Assembly: GCA_022447625.1 (NCBI GenBank)
Contig: JAKVAX010000003.1
Span: 1-64,000, forward strand
Direction: 5' to 3'
DNA length: 64,000 nt
Origin: Flavobacteriales bacterium
Lineage (GTDB): Bacteria > Bacteroidota > Bacteroidia > Flavobacteriales_D > Sanyastnellaceae
Shown piece after piece: positions 28,236-36,883 of this stretch (within the stretch, counting starts at the first letter, position 1; the number at the start of each line of letters is the position of its first letter). The position numbers and the translations under genes were made by a program. A model generated the notes under the pieces. That model had not been told where the DNA came from, made no database searches, and saw only the letters and a list, made by a program, of their open reading frames with translations.

Positions 28236-29182
28236 TCTTGTGCAGATTTAAGTTGCGAGAAGAAGATTGCTCCGATTAAGGCTGGAGTAAGGACGTTGAT
28301 GAACCAAACGATCAAGGTGACCGTGAAACATATTTCTGGGCAAATACCTACAGCGGGAATCATCAGGACAGCCATGGATTCACGAATACCTAATTCAGCC
28401 AGGGCGGCAGTTGGGATAATGGTCGTGGCCAAGTAAACGAGAGATATCCTCGCAACGAGCTCATATATTTCTCCTTCGAAGCCGAATGCTTCAAAAACCA
28501 AGACAAACTGAAAGGTGAACGAGGCGTACCTCAACACCGAAAGGAAGAGAGTCCATGCATTTTGTCTTCGGGTATAGGCTTGGAGTGTAGCTACGCGTTG
28601 ACCCACCCATGTGCCTTCTTTGACGAGTTCCTTGATGATGCGGAGCCAACCTGGTTCCACATAAAGAAGAAGCACGATCACAGTCAGAATCCATACGGGA
28701 ATGGCGATGATTTGAGCGGCAGACCACCAGCCCATTTCGCTGTCAGTGATGAACGATTCCGCGATAGCGAGTGCAATCGAACCAAAAAGCAAAGTGGCCA
28801 AGGTCTGCGCAACACTTCCGTTCAAAAAGGCCCAGGTAGATCGTGTTTTATTGCCTTTTGGAATTAAATGAATCCGACCTGCACCATCACCAATTCGGTT
28901 GGGGGTGAAGAGGGTGTAGAAGGTTCCGATCCACACACTTTTGAGGGATTTTCCTAGCGAAAGAGCGGCGAAATCTTTGGTGAGACGCTTCCATTTAAAG
29001 GCTTCGAGTCCCCAGTTTAATGGCATCAAAGCAATAGCCAAAGCCAGCGCAGCGGGCGTTCCGCGTAAGCGTAGATCATCAAACGATAATTGACCCTTCA
29101 GACGATCGTAAAGGAAGTACGCCGCCAGTGACAAGACAATCAGTTGAAAGAGCCGAAAGAGGTAAGGTGATCCTTTGGTCAA
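28232..29182 (-). CDS. Flippase-like membrane protein (YbhN/UPF0104, LPG synthase TM-like)
   Basis: A polytopic protein of about 316 residues with the YbhN/AglD-type layout: an N-terminal helix ([19 protein letters not shown]), the conserved [18 protein letters not shown] segment near 95-112, and helices to the end ([19 protein letters not shown]). I start it at TTG 29182 (LTKGSPYLF) because a TAnnTTTG box lies at 29203-29210 and the longer frame to 29455 overlaps ruvC and has no family similarity. A 13-bp motif copy (28757-28769) and a near-copy (29059-29071) lie inside. Confidence 0.75.
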   Translation of the reverse strand: MTKGSPYLFRLFQLIVLSLAAYFLYDRLKGQLSFDDLRLRGTPAALALAIALMPLNWGLEAFKWKRLTKDFAALSLGKSLKSVWIGTFYTLFTPNRIGDGAGRIHLIPKGNKTRSTWAFLNGSVAQTLATLLFGSIALAIAESFITDSEMGWWSAAQIIAIPVWILTVIVLLLYVEPGWLRIIKELVKEGTWVGQRVATLQAYTRRQNAWTLFLSVLRYASFTFQFVLVFEAFGFEGEIYELVARISLVYLATTIIPTAALAELGIRESMAVLMIPAVGICPEICFTVTLIVWFINVLTPALIGAIFFSQLKSAQE

Positions 29183-29202
29183 TTGGTTAACTTTGATCGT
29201 AT

Positions 29203-29210
29203 CAAAAGTA
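29203..29210 (-). promoter_or_regulatory. -7 box of the flippase/glycosyltransferase operon
   Basis: On the minus strand TACTTTTG matches TAnnTTTG and puts the transcript start near 29197. This supports a TTG start at 29182 and rules out the longer open frame. Confidence 0.5.
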
Positions 29211-29215
29211 CCTCT

Positions 29216-29782
29216 TTGCAACCTGAAAAGATAATTATGGGCATTGATCCAGGAACCACGATCATGGGATACGGCATGATTCGCGTGGTAGGGAAGAAGC
29301 CTGAACTGCTGACGATGGGGGTGATTCGACTGTCTAAGTTCGACGATCACGCCTTGAAATTGCAGCGCATCTTTGATCGTTGTGTTTCGCTGATCGACGA
29401 ATTCCATCCGGATGAGGTAGCGGTAGAAGCACCGTTCTTCGGACAGAACGTCCAATCCATGCTGAAGTTGGGAAGAGCACAGGGAGTAGCATTGGCCGCG
29501 GCCTTAAGTCGCCAAATCCCGGTGACGGAATATGCGCCACGTAAGATCAAACAGGCCATCACCGGTAATGGTGCGGCCAGCAAAGAGCAGGTGGCCGCTA
29601 TGCTGTGTTCTGTACTGAAGATTCCGAAAGAGAACCTACCCAAAGAGCTTGATGCGACCGACGGACTAGCAGCTGCGCTGTGTCATCATTTCCAAAGCAG
29701 CTCTCCTCAATTAGGAAAAAGCTACAGCGGTTGGAAAGCGTACATCAAAGACAATCCAGGCCGAACCAAAAAATCAAAGTAG
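29216..29782 (+). CDS. ruvC: Crossover junction endodeoxyribonuclease RuvC
   Basis: The Holliday junction resolvase. The catalytic acidic residues sit in [13 protein letters not shown] (first Asp), [12 protein letters not shown] (Glu) and [15 protein letters not shown] (two Asp). TTG 29216 gives [13 protein letters not shown], which keeps the first beta-strand complete; ATG 29237 would start right at MGIDPG. The C-terminal ~20 residues are basic. A small membrane protein gene starts right after the stop. Confidence 0.92.
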   Translation: MQPEKIIMGIDPGTTIMGYGMIRVVGKKPELLTMGVIRLSKFDDHALKLQRIFDRCVSLIDEFHPDEVAVEAPFFGQNVQSMLKLGRAQGVALAAALSRQIPVTEYAPRKIKQAITGNGAASKEQVAAMLCSVLKIPKENLPKELDATDGLAAALCHHFQSSSPQLGKSYSGWKAYIKDNPGRTKKSK

Positions 29783-30454
29783 ATGTTACCAGGCGTTGAA
29801 AGTTGGATGCAGATAGGATTTTTGGCCATGGTAGTGGTCACCCTTCAAGTCTTCTTCAAAGCCCACGGAACACCTGTGAAAGCGCGAGTCGTGCTCTACC
29901 TCTGGCTATTCGTCCAAACCATCATTTCAGCCACAGGATTCTATACCAACGAAACCGCCATGCCTCCACGCGCCGTCTTCTTGATGGCACCCATGTTTCT
30001 CTTTGTCTTCAGCGCTATTTCACCGAAAACGAGGTCTTTCATGGTCACTGAAGTGAATCCTATTTACAGCACTGCCTTGCATTCGGTCCGCATTCTTGTT
30101 GAGTTGGTGTTGTTTCAACTGGCTTTCGCCGAATGGATCCCCGAACTCATGACCTTCGAAGGCAGAAACTTCGATATCCTCATCGGACTCTCAGCACCCA
30201 TCATGGCTTATCTAGTTTGGAAGAATAAAGTCAGCCCCAAAGCCCTCCGCCTTTGGAACGCAATCGGACTCGCTTTCGTCACTTTTATCTTTGTCAACGC
30301 CACACTATCCGCCCCACTACCTGTCCAACAATTCGCCTTTGATCAGCCAAACAGAGCAGTCCTATATTTCCCATTCACCCTCTTGCCTGGTCTGTTGGTT
30401 CCGCTGGTAATGTACACTCACATCGTAGGGATAACTGTAGGCCGCAGGCAGTAA
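29783..30454 (+). CDS. Integral membrane protein of unknown function
   Basis: A 223-residue protein with about seven hydrophobic segments (for example IGFLAMVVVTLQVFF, VVLYLWLFVQTIISATGFY, AVFLMAPMFLFVFSAI, LLPGLLVPLVMYTHIVGI). The ATG directly follows the ruvC stop, so it is probably co-transcribed. I do not recognise the family. A heptad-repeat spacer follows. Confidence 0.7.
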   Translation: MLPGVESWMQIGFLAMVVVTLQVFFKAHGTPVKARVVLYLWLFVQTIISATGFYTNETAMPPRAVFLMAPMFLFVFSAISPKTRSFMVTEVNPIYSTALHSVRILVELVLFQLAFAEWIPELMTFEGRNFDILIGLSAPIMAYLVWKNKVSPKALRLWNAIGLAFVTFIFVNATLSAPLPVQQFAFDQPNRAVLYFPFTLLPGLLVPLVMYTHIVGITVGRRQ

Positions 30455-30614
30455 GCAGTAAGCAGAACTTAAGCCTTACGCCTTAAGCCATAGGCCTAGC
30501 GAGCCGAGCGAGCATGCGAGCTTGCGAGCCAACTACTCGTTCAAACTCACCAACCACTCAGTTCCACTTCACCTGCTCAACCTGAACCTTCAACTTCGTC
30601 GAAAATTTAAACCG
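30455..30614. repeat. Heptad-period intergenic repeat locus 8
   Basis: TAAGCAG occurs in tandem near 30452-30464. TTAAGCC, TTACGCC, TTAAGCC, ATAGGCC follow near 30466-30493, then GCGAGC repeats (30497-30530). The TTAAGCC/TTACGCC module matches loci 3 and 6, and TAAGCAG matches the inverted repeat at 2340-2391. Confidence 0.75.
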
Positions 30615-31184
30615 ATGAAGAATTTTGCATTGATCCTGTTCGCCCTGACGCTGGTTATGGCGGGATGTAAAAAAGAAGAAGAAAACGTCTCTTATGGCGG
30701 GGGCAGTAGCTCCTCAACTGGACAAGTAACTGGACCCGAAGGGAGCTCTTTCACAGTGACGTACCCAGATGGCTCAACAGCTTCACTTAACGGCGCTACG
30801 GTGAATGGTTGGGACGGAGGACAACTCCTGAACTACAATTTCTGGAGGCAGTTGCGAATTTCTGTCGATGGGAACACCTTCTTCCTTCGTTACAGCATGG
30901 TTCAGGATACAGACTGGAGCACTGAAGTTCAAGAAGAACACGGATTGTATAACTTCCCTTTTCTTCTTGAGTACTCCTCTGATATGAGCGAAACGGTCGT
31001 TGAATTGTACTGTCCTTTCTGCGATGATTTCGATGAGAATGCGTCAGGAACAGTAACGCTGGAACTGGATAAGCCAACTGTGAATGGGGTGTATGATGTG
31101 GTAGGAGAGATTGACGCGACCTTCACTCTGAACGGACAACAGACGCACATTGAAGGGTCATTCTGGGCGCAAGAACTTGATTAA
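30615..31184 (+). CDS. Lipoprotein, function unknown
   Basis: A 189-residue lipoprotein. The signal MKNFALILFALTLVMAGC has lipobox VMAGC, and the lipidated Cys is followed by charged KKEEE. The mature part is beta-rich (FTVTYPDGSTASLNG; VNGVYDVVGEIDATFTLNGQ) with a CPFC pair near 130-135. ATG 30615 is chosen for the signal; the upstream extension lies in repeat DNA. Its stop overlaps the ddl stop by 4 bases tail to tail. Confidence 0.78.
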   Translation: MKNFALILFALTLVMAGCKKEEENVSYGGGSSSSTGQVTGPEGSSFTVTYPDGSTASLNGATVNGWDGGQLLNYNFWRQLRISVDGNTFFLRYSMVQDTDWSTEVQEEHGLYNFPFLLEYSSDMSETVVELYCPFCDDFDENASGTVTLELDKPTVNGVYDVVGEIDATFTLNGQQTHIEGSFWAQELD

Positions 31185-32152
31185 GACAACGCATTTTCAA
31201 TCAAGGCTGAGATGACCTCTGTCTTTGAAATACCAATGGCAGCTGCCTGCTGAGGTACGATGGAGGCCTCAGAAAAACCCGGAACGGTGTTGACTTCGAT
31301 TACATGGGGTTGGTTACCTACAATCATATAGTCAACTCGGATCATTCCGCCACAGTGAAGGTCTCCGTAGATCTTCATTGCGGTGGTTTGAACCGAAGTC
31401 ATCCATTCAGATGGAATATCGGCAGGGGTGATTTCTTGTGATTCGCCTTCGTACTTCGCCGCGAAGTCGAAAAACGCATTTCCTGTGATGATTTCGGTCG
31501 CGGGAAGAGCCTTCAAGCCACCTTCCCAAGGAATAACACCGCAGGTAACTTCTCTTCCTTCAAGAAACTGTTCCACGAGTACCTGATCATCTTCTTCAAA
31601 TGCACGGTCAATGGCTGGTTGCAACTCGGCTGAAGAGCTCACTTTCGACATCCCAATACTTGACCCGCCTTCATTTGGCTTGACGAACAGGGGTAAGCCA
31701 AGATCATTGACAATCTGAGCTGGAGCATGGGCTTTTCCTTTTTCCAATACGACACCTTTTGCCACAGTGTAGCCGAGCTGACGCAGTTGACGTACTGTTG
31801 CTGACTTACTAAAGGTGATTGACATGTTTAACACATCACCAGTTGTATAAGGTAATCCTAGCAATTCGAAGTAGCCCTGAAGGATGCCATTTTCACCTGG
31901 ATCACCATGGATCATGATAAAAGCGAGGTCGGGATGAAAGGTCTCATTGCCTGCAGTTACGCTGAAGTCGTTCTTATCGATGGGATGCTTTTGATCTCCC
32001 CATTGAGCGTGCCAGTCATTTTCGGTAATTCGGTACAAGACCGGCTCGTAGCGATCCCGATCAATGTTATTCATGACCATAGCTGCGCTTCGCTCAGCGA
32101 TGACAGCTTCTCCGGAAAATCCACCGGTTAATACAGCAACCTTTTTCTTCAT
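31181..32152 (-). CDS. ddl: D-alanine--D-alanine ligase
   Basis: The 323-residue ATP-grasp ligase makes D-Ala-D-Ala for peptidoglycan. The N-terminal VAVLTGGFSGEAVIAERSA, the ATP-binding LPLFVKPNEGGSSIGMSKV, the EQFLEGREVTCGVI strand and the C-terminal RVDYMI / HVIEVNTVPGFSEASIVPQQAAAIGI are all present. The start is MKKKVAVL at 32152; the 17-residue extension upstream is not conserved. It lies alone on the minus strand. Confidence 0.95.
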   Translation of the reverse strand: MKKKVAVLTGGFSGEAVIAERSAAMVMNNIDRDRYEPVLYRITENDWHAQWGDQKHPIDKNDFSVTAGNETFHPDLAFIMIHGDPGENGILQGYFELLGLPYTTGDVLNMSITFSKSATVRQLRQLGYTVAKGVVLEKGKAHAPAQIVNDLGLPLFVKPNEGGSSIGMSKVSSSAELQPAIDRAFEEDDQVLVEQFLEGREVTCGVIPWEGGLKALPATEIITGNAFFDFAAKYEGESQEITPADIPSEWMTSVQTTAMKIYGDLHCGGMIRVDYMIVGNQPHVIEVNTVPGFSEASIVPQQAAAIGISKTEVISALIENALS

Positions 32153-32328
32153 AATCGAATTCGATGTGAAAGTACTTTCCGTACCCTGATGCACGACATA
32201 CACTTTTGGCCTTTTTTCAGCTTTTCATTGTCAACAGTGCGCGGCGTTTATCCTATCTTACGTGACCATTCGCTTCGATGAATGCTACTTTGAAGCGCTT
32301 TGATAAGAATAATAATACCTGCTACAAG

Positions 32329-33447
32329 ATGAATTTCAAGTCAGTTCTATTCCTTGCCATCATTGTTCTGGCAAGCGCGAGCCTTTCTGCTCAAAACGCA
32401 TACAAGTTCAAAGAGAAGATTAACCTCGATGCTACGTCTACCAAAGACCAATGTCGCACTGGCACTTGTTGGAGCTACTCAACGACTTCTTTCATGGAAA
32501 GCGAGTTGCTCCGCATGGGTAAAGGAGAACATGACCTTTCAGAGATGTTCAACGTGCGTGTAACCTACCCAAGAAAGGCAGAGATGTACGTGCGCTACCA
32601 CGGGAAATACCAGTTCGGACCAGGAAGCCTTTGTCATGATGTAATCAATGCCATTCGTGACTACGGTGTTGTTCCGGAAAGCGTATACGACGGAATTGAA
32701 TACAACGCAGAACGCCATGATCACGGCGAAATGGATGCGATTCTTGAAGGCATCGTGAAAGCTGTTGTGGAGAAGAGAAATGCAGCTTCAGGTGCAACAT
32801 GGATGGAAGCAGTAGAAGGCGTACTTGATGCTTATCTCGGTGAAATGCCTGGTGAATTTGAATACCAAGGCAAGGAATACACGCCTGCTTCATTGCGTGA
32901 TGAACTCGGTATTGTAGCAGATGACTACGTGAGCTTGACATCATTTACGCACCACCCAATGAACTCATGGTTCGTCTTAGAAGTGCCAGATAACTTCTCT
33001 CAAGGTTCATTCTACAACGTGTCTATCGACGAACTTGAACAAGCAGTAGTAGACGCTTTGGAAGATGGATATACTGTAGCATGGGATGCTGACGTTAGTG
33101 AACGAGGATTCAGTTTCCGTGAAGGAATGGCAATCGTTCCACCAGCGGGTACAGCGAAAGACAAGATGTTTAAAACGATCATCAAGGAACCATCGGTAAC
33201 TCAAGAAATGCGTCAAGAAGGATTTGAGAACTACAAAACGACTGACGATCACTTGATGCACCTCACAGGTATTGCGGAAGACCAGGAAGGGAACCGCTAC
33301 TTTATGATCAAAAACTCTTGGGGAACTGGAAACGATTACGACGGATACCAGTACATCAGCATGGCATACTTCCGATTGAAAACGATTTCAATCCTTCTTC
33401 ACAAAAACGGTTTGTCAAAAGACCTCAAGGGTCGAGTAAACGGCTAA
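32329..33447 (+). CDS. C1-family cysteine peptidase, bleomycin-hydrolase/aminopeptidase C-like
   Basis: A 372-residue exported peptidase. The signal peptide MNFKSVLFLAIIVLASASLSAQ starts at 32329. The catalytic set is clear: Gln/Cys in QCRTGTCWSYSTTSFMESE, His in DDHLMHLTGIAED and Asn in FMIKNSWGT. These match aminopeptidase C (PepC/BLMH) rather than small papains. The export signal suggests work in the periplasm or outside. mtgA follows after 4 bases. Confidence 0.9.
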   Translation: MNFKSVLFLAIIVLASASLSAQNAYKFKEKINLDATSTKDQCRTGTCWSYSTTSFMESELLRMGKGEHDLSEMFNVRVTYPRKAEMYVRYHGKYQFGPGSLCHDVINAIRDYGVVPESVYDGIEYNAERHDHGEMDAILEGIVKAVVEKRNAASGATWMEAVEGVLDAYLGEMPGEFEYQGKEYTPASLRDELGIVADDYVSLTSFTHHPMNSWFVLEVPDNFSQGSFYNVSIDELEQAVVDALEDGYTVAWDADVSERGFSFREGMAIVPPAGTAKDKMFKTIIKEPSVTQEMRQEGFENYKTTDDHLMHLTGIAEDQEGNRYFMIKNSWGTGNDYDGYQYISMAYFRLKTISILLHKNGLSKDLKGRVNG

Positions 33448-33451
33448 AAGT

Positions 33452-34135
33452 ATGTTGCGACTCCTACGTAGGATATGGAAAATCTTCCGTTGGGTCGCGA
33501 TCCGATTTATCATCTTTTCCGTGGCGTGGGTCTTGCTCTATAAATGGATGAACCCACCAATCACAGCACTTCAAATCTGGCAAGGGAGCGAGAAAGAAGG
33601 AGAGTGGGTAGACTTAGAAGAAATGAGCTACCAACTGCCGCTTGCAGCAATCGCGGCTGAAGATCAACGCTTCCCAACCCACTGGGGATTCGATACAGAG
33701 GCGATAGCCGCAGCCATCGAATACAATAAGACCCACGAACGAACCATTGGGGCCAGTACTATTTCGCAGCAAACAGCGAAGAATGTGTTTTTGTGGCCCT
33801 CACGTACTTGGGTTCGCAAAGGACTCGAAGTCTGGTTTACGGCCCTCATCGAAATTTTCTGGAGCAAGGAGCGGATCATGGAGGTCTACCTCAACGTGAT
33901 TGAAACGGGGCCGCAATGCTTCGGAGTAGATGCCGCCGCCCAACATTACTTCGGCAAGTCATGCACAGATGTATCACGTCGTCAAGCGTCGCTGATGGTG
34001 AGCGCATTCCCACAGCCGCGTCGTTCAAATCCTGGTAAACCGAGCAGTTACTTGAGCAATCGAGCCTACAAGGTGGAGAAGCAAATGCGTCTGTTAGGAG
34101 GGAAGAATTACTTACCCTGGTCTAAAGAAGAGTGA
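33452..34135 (+). CDS. mtgA: Monofunctional peptidoglycan glycosyltransferase
   Basis: A 227-residue GT51 enzyme that polymerises lipid II. One N-terminal membrane anchor (FIIFSVAWVLLYKWM) is present. The conserved motifs are AAEDQRFPTHWGFD (catalytic Glu), GASTISQQTAKNVFLWPSRTWVRKGLE and KERIMEVYLNVIETG. There is no transpeptidase domain. It follows the C1 peptidase closely. Its end overlaps the convergent mechanosensitive channel gene by 28 bases. Confidence 0.94.
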   Translation: MLRLLRRIWKIFRWVAIRFIIFSVAWVLLYKWMNPPITALQIWQGSEKEGEWVDLEEMSYQLPLAAIAAEDQRFPTHWGFDTEAIAAAIEYNKTHERTIGASTISQQTAKNVFLWPSRTWVRKGLEVWFTALIEIFWSKERIMEVYLNVIETGPQCFGVDAAAQHYFGKSCTDVSRRQASLMVSAFPQPRRSNPGKPSSYLSNRAYKVEKQMRLLGGKNYLPWSKEE

Positions 34136-35172
34136 TAAACCGTTTGTGTTGGGAAGGCGAAGTCCAATCCGGCTGCGTTGAAACGATCGAGAATCTCCAG
34201 GTTCACTTCATTCGGAACTTGGAATACGTCACCGTCTTTTGCGATGTAGTAGATCATCGATAGATTCAAACTGAAATCACCGAAGCTCTCAAACCACACG
34301 TTGTAATCATTCTCGGTTTGATTGTGTTTTGCGGCAATCTCTTCTAGAATCTCCTTCGCTTGCTTCACAGATTCGTGGGAAGTGTCGTAGGTTAACCCCA
34401 GCGTCACCTTCATCTTACGATTCGGTTCACTTGTCACATTCTCTACGTAGCTATCCGTGAACTTGTGGTTTGGTACTGTGATGTATCGTCCGCGGAGGGT
34501 TTGGATTTTTGTGGTGCGAATACCAATGTCACGCACAAATCCATCGTGACCATCGATTTTAATTCGGTCTCCGAATACGAAGGGCTTGTCAATGAAGACC
34601 GTAATTCCACCGAAGATGTTGGCGACAAAATCCTTCGCTGCCATAGCCATGGCCAAACCACCAATACCAACTCCAGCAAGCAAAGCCCCTACATCGTATC
34701 CCGCATTATTCAGCGCGAGAAGTGTTCCGAGAATCCAAATCAGTGCCTTCGTCGTCTTGCGTATAACCGGCATGACTTGGTTCATAGAACCATCGCTCTT
34801 CTCGGCATATGGAATCAGGAACTCACTCATGATGGCATCTACCAAGCGCACAATGAGCCAGGTTATATTGATGGCAATCAGAATACGGAAGATCCGCTGC
34901 ACCCACACCTGCACTCCTTCACCGAAATCAAGGTGGTCATATCCCCACCACATACCTATGATCACAATCGCAAAAACGATCGGCTCCTCGAGCATGTTGA
35001 TAAGAATATCGTCAAGCTTCGTTTTCGTTCGTGAAGCAAGGCTTTTGAAGATGCGTCCGAAAGTCCAGTAAAGGAATTTCGCGAGTGCGATACTACCCAC
35101 GAAGAAGGCAAAAGTAATCAGCCATTCTTGCACAGGATTACCCCATAAGTCATAGGAGAGAAATTCTTCCAT
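34108..35172 (-). CDS. MscS-family mechanosensitive ion channel
   Basis: A 354-residue channel. Four N-terminal membrane helices lead to the pore helix and beta domain: ALLAGVGIGGLAMAMAAKDFVANIFGGITVFIDKPFVFGDRIKIDGHDGFVRDIGIRTTKIQT near 165-230, the core MscS signature. A mixed alpha/beta C-terminal cage domain follows. It likely releases osmolytes on hypo-osmotic shock. The gene is convergent with mtgA. Confidence 0.92.
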   Translation of the reverse strand: MEEFLSYDLWGNPVQEWLITFAFFVGSIALAKFLYWTFGRIFKSLASRTKTKLDDILINMLEEPIVFAIVIIGMWWGYDHLDFGEGVQVWVQRIFRILIAINITWLIVRLVDAIMSEFLIPYAEKSDGSMNQVMPVIRKTTKALIWILGTLLALNNAGYDVGALLAGVGIGGLAMAMAAKDFVANIFGGITVFIDKPFVFGDRIKIDGHDGFVRDIGIRTTKIQTLRGRYITVPNHKFTDSYVENVTSEPNRKMKVTLGLTYDTSHESVKQAKEILEEIAAKHNQTENDYNVWFESFGDFSLNLSMIYYIAKDGDVFQVPNEVNLEILDRFNAAGLDFAFPTQTVYHSSLDQGK

Positions 35173-35205
35173 GTCGCGAAATTAATCGAGAAAAGAGAAA
35201 CTAGA

Positions 35206-35769
35206 TCAGAGGCCAACAGAAATTCCACCACGAATGAGTGGACTTTGGAATGGTGCCCGGCTATCTCCAATGACATCCCACATGACGGTGAGACCTGCGA
35301 ATACATTACCCCCTATGGAAGTATAGTACCCGCCGCCAACGAACCATTGAGGCACCCAGTCACGACGTTGTTCCACCGTCAATGGGTCAGTCTCAACAAC
35401 CTGCAAGAACTCAGTGTTGATACTGTAAAAGTCGGTTTGAAGAAATAAACGGTCTCCATTTGAAATCAAATCCTGAAAAGCAGTGAATCGACCAAAAAGC
35501 TGAGGTCCGTATATCGATGTGCTGAGTTCACCGAGATTATCTTTGAAACGATAGTAGTAAAAGAGGAACCCACCACCAGCGGAGAGTCTCTCGGTAAATC
35601 GATATCCCACAGAAGGGGCAGCACCAATAACAGTAACATTGGTTCCGAATGAAAGTGCGATGTCTCCACCAAACACCCAGCGTTGTTGTCCGGCCATATT
35701 ATTATCACTGCGTTGGCCAAACGCGGCAATTGAACTAAAGAAAATGGCTGTGGCAATGAGATACTTCAT
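35206..35769 (-). CDS. Small outer-membrane barrel protein
   Basis: A 187-residue exported protein with signal peptide MKYLIATAIFFSSIAAFGQ (start 35769). Amphipathic beta-strands such as WVFGGDIALSFG, APSVGYRFTERLSAGGGFLFYYY and RGGISVGL at the end suggest an eight-stranded barrel. The function is unknown. It lies 33 bases upstream of the MscS gene on the same strand, so the two may be co-transcribed. Confidence 0.75.
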   Translation of the reverse strand: MKYLIATAIFFSSIAAFGQRSDNNMAGQQRWVFGGDIALSFGTNVTVIGAAPSVGYRFTERLSAGGGFLFYYYRFKDNLGELSTSIYGPQLFGRFTAFQDLISNGDRLFLQTDFYSINTEFLQVVETDPLTVEQRRDWVPQWFVGGGYYTSIGGNVFAGLTVMWDVIGDSRAPFQSPLIRGGISVGL

Positions 35770-35899
35770 AATCAAATATACTTTTTTGCTTTCGGACGGC
35801 ATTCAGGTATATGATTGGAACAATTATCAGGCCGAATGTCAACCTACGAATGACGGGGGGATTTGGACGGATTTTATTCGTCCTCTTTGATTCTATTTC

Positions 35900-35907
35900 T
35901 AATTTTG
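35900..35907 (+). promoter_or_regulatory. -7 box before the PhyH-like/purK genes
   Basis: TAATTTTG fits TAnnTTTG and ends 4 bases before the ATG at 35912, which implies a nearly leaderless message. A TTTG at 35886-35889 is too close to be the -33 element. Confidence 0.4.
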
Positions 35908-35911
35908 CGCT

Positions 35912-36883
35912 ATGGCTAAGTCGCTAGATAAATACTGGGGTTTCTTCCGACGCGTGAAGCCGGCATATCACATCTTTAATATGTCGAAACGCGCCTTGCT
36001 GCAACGGAACAAAGAGCTCTACAAGCAATACGGCTTGAAAAAGTCGGTCTACGCTCCCATTTCAAGTGCCGATTTCAAGAGCCTTCCTGATGAACGTCCG
36101 TGGAGTGATGAGTCTGCGGATATTCGACAGCAAGCGGGTTTTGATCAGCTTGATTCAAAGGTGAAAGACGCTATCGCGGAAACGTGGGTAGACGGTGGGT
36201 ACGCCATTTTGCGCGGGTACTTCAGTGAGGAGTTCATTGACAATACCAACGAAGAGATTGACCGTTTGATGGAAGACGGTACCATTGATTTCAACTACAG
36301 CGGTAAGAAAATCATGTTCGCTTATCGTCAAGGTGAGTTGATGGGGAAAATAGCGCGTGACAAAGGAATCGTGGATGCCTTTAAATTCTTGCTAGGTAAG
36401 AACATGGTGCCATTCCAAAGCATCAATTTCTTCAAGAGCAGTGAGCAGCGTGCACATAGCGATTCCATCCACATGACCACCTATCCTCTGGGGTATTTGA
36501 CTGCTGCTTGGGTGGCGCTTGAAGATATCGGCCCTGATCAAGGACCACTTCAGTACTGGCCAGGAAGCCATAAGTTTCCATATGTCTTGAACGATACCTT
36601 TGATCATGGAGGCAATTCGTTGCTCCTGGGTAAGGATGCTTATCTACATTACGAAGAGCACATTCAGAAAATGGTCGCGGAACGAGGAATCAAGCCAGAG
36701 ACCTTATATCCAAAGAAAGGAGATGTCTTCTTGTGGCATGGAAATTTAATCCATGGCGCTATCAAGATGAATGACCCTTCGCTAACGCGGAAAAGTATGG
36801 TGGTGCATTACATGTCACCAGAAGTAATCTGCTATCACGAGATCACGCAACGTCCGGCACTTATTGAATTTGACAACGCATGA
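35912..36883 (+). CDS. Phytanoyl-CoA dioxygenase (PhyH)-family protein
   Basis: A 323-residue Fe(II)/2-oxoglutarate-dependent oxygenase-like protein. The iron-binding HxD is probably AHSDSIHM near residues 182-189 and the distal His is in WHGNLIHGAI near 278-287. GYAILRGYFSEEFIDNTNEEIDRL is the usual PhyH opening. The substrate is unknown. It overlaps purK by 4 bases. Two 13-bp motif copies lie inside (36169, 36780), encoding different peptides. Confidence 0.85.
   Translation: MAKSLDKYWGFFRRVKPAYHIFNMSKRALLQRNKELYKQYGLKKSVYAPISSADFKSLPDERPWSDESADIRQQAGFDQLDSKVKDAIAETWVDGGYAILRGYFSEEFIDNTNEEIDRLMEDGTIDFNYSGKKIMFAYRQGELMGKIARDKGIVDAFKFLLGKNMVPFQSINFFKSSEQRAHSDSIHMTTYPLGYLTAAWVALEDIGPDQGPLQYWPGSHKFPYVLNDTFDHGGNSLLLGKDAYLHYEEHIQKMVAERGIKPETLYPKKGDVFLWHGNLIHGAIKMNDPSLTRKSMVVHYMSPEVICYHEITQRPALIEFDNA

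Noticed and set aside
29183-29455. N-terminal extension of the flippase-like open frame
   Set aside because: It lies antisense to ruvC, has no membrane or family pattern, and is upstream of a TAnnTTTG box at 29203-29210.
34465-35034. 189-residue open frame opposite the MscS gene
   Set aside because: Antisense shadow; its composition follows from the codons of the channel gene.
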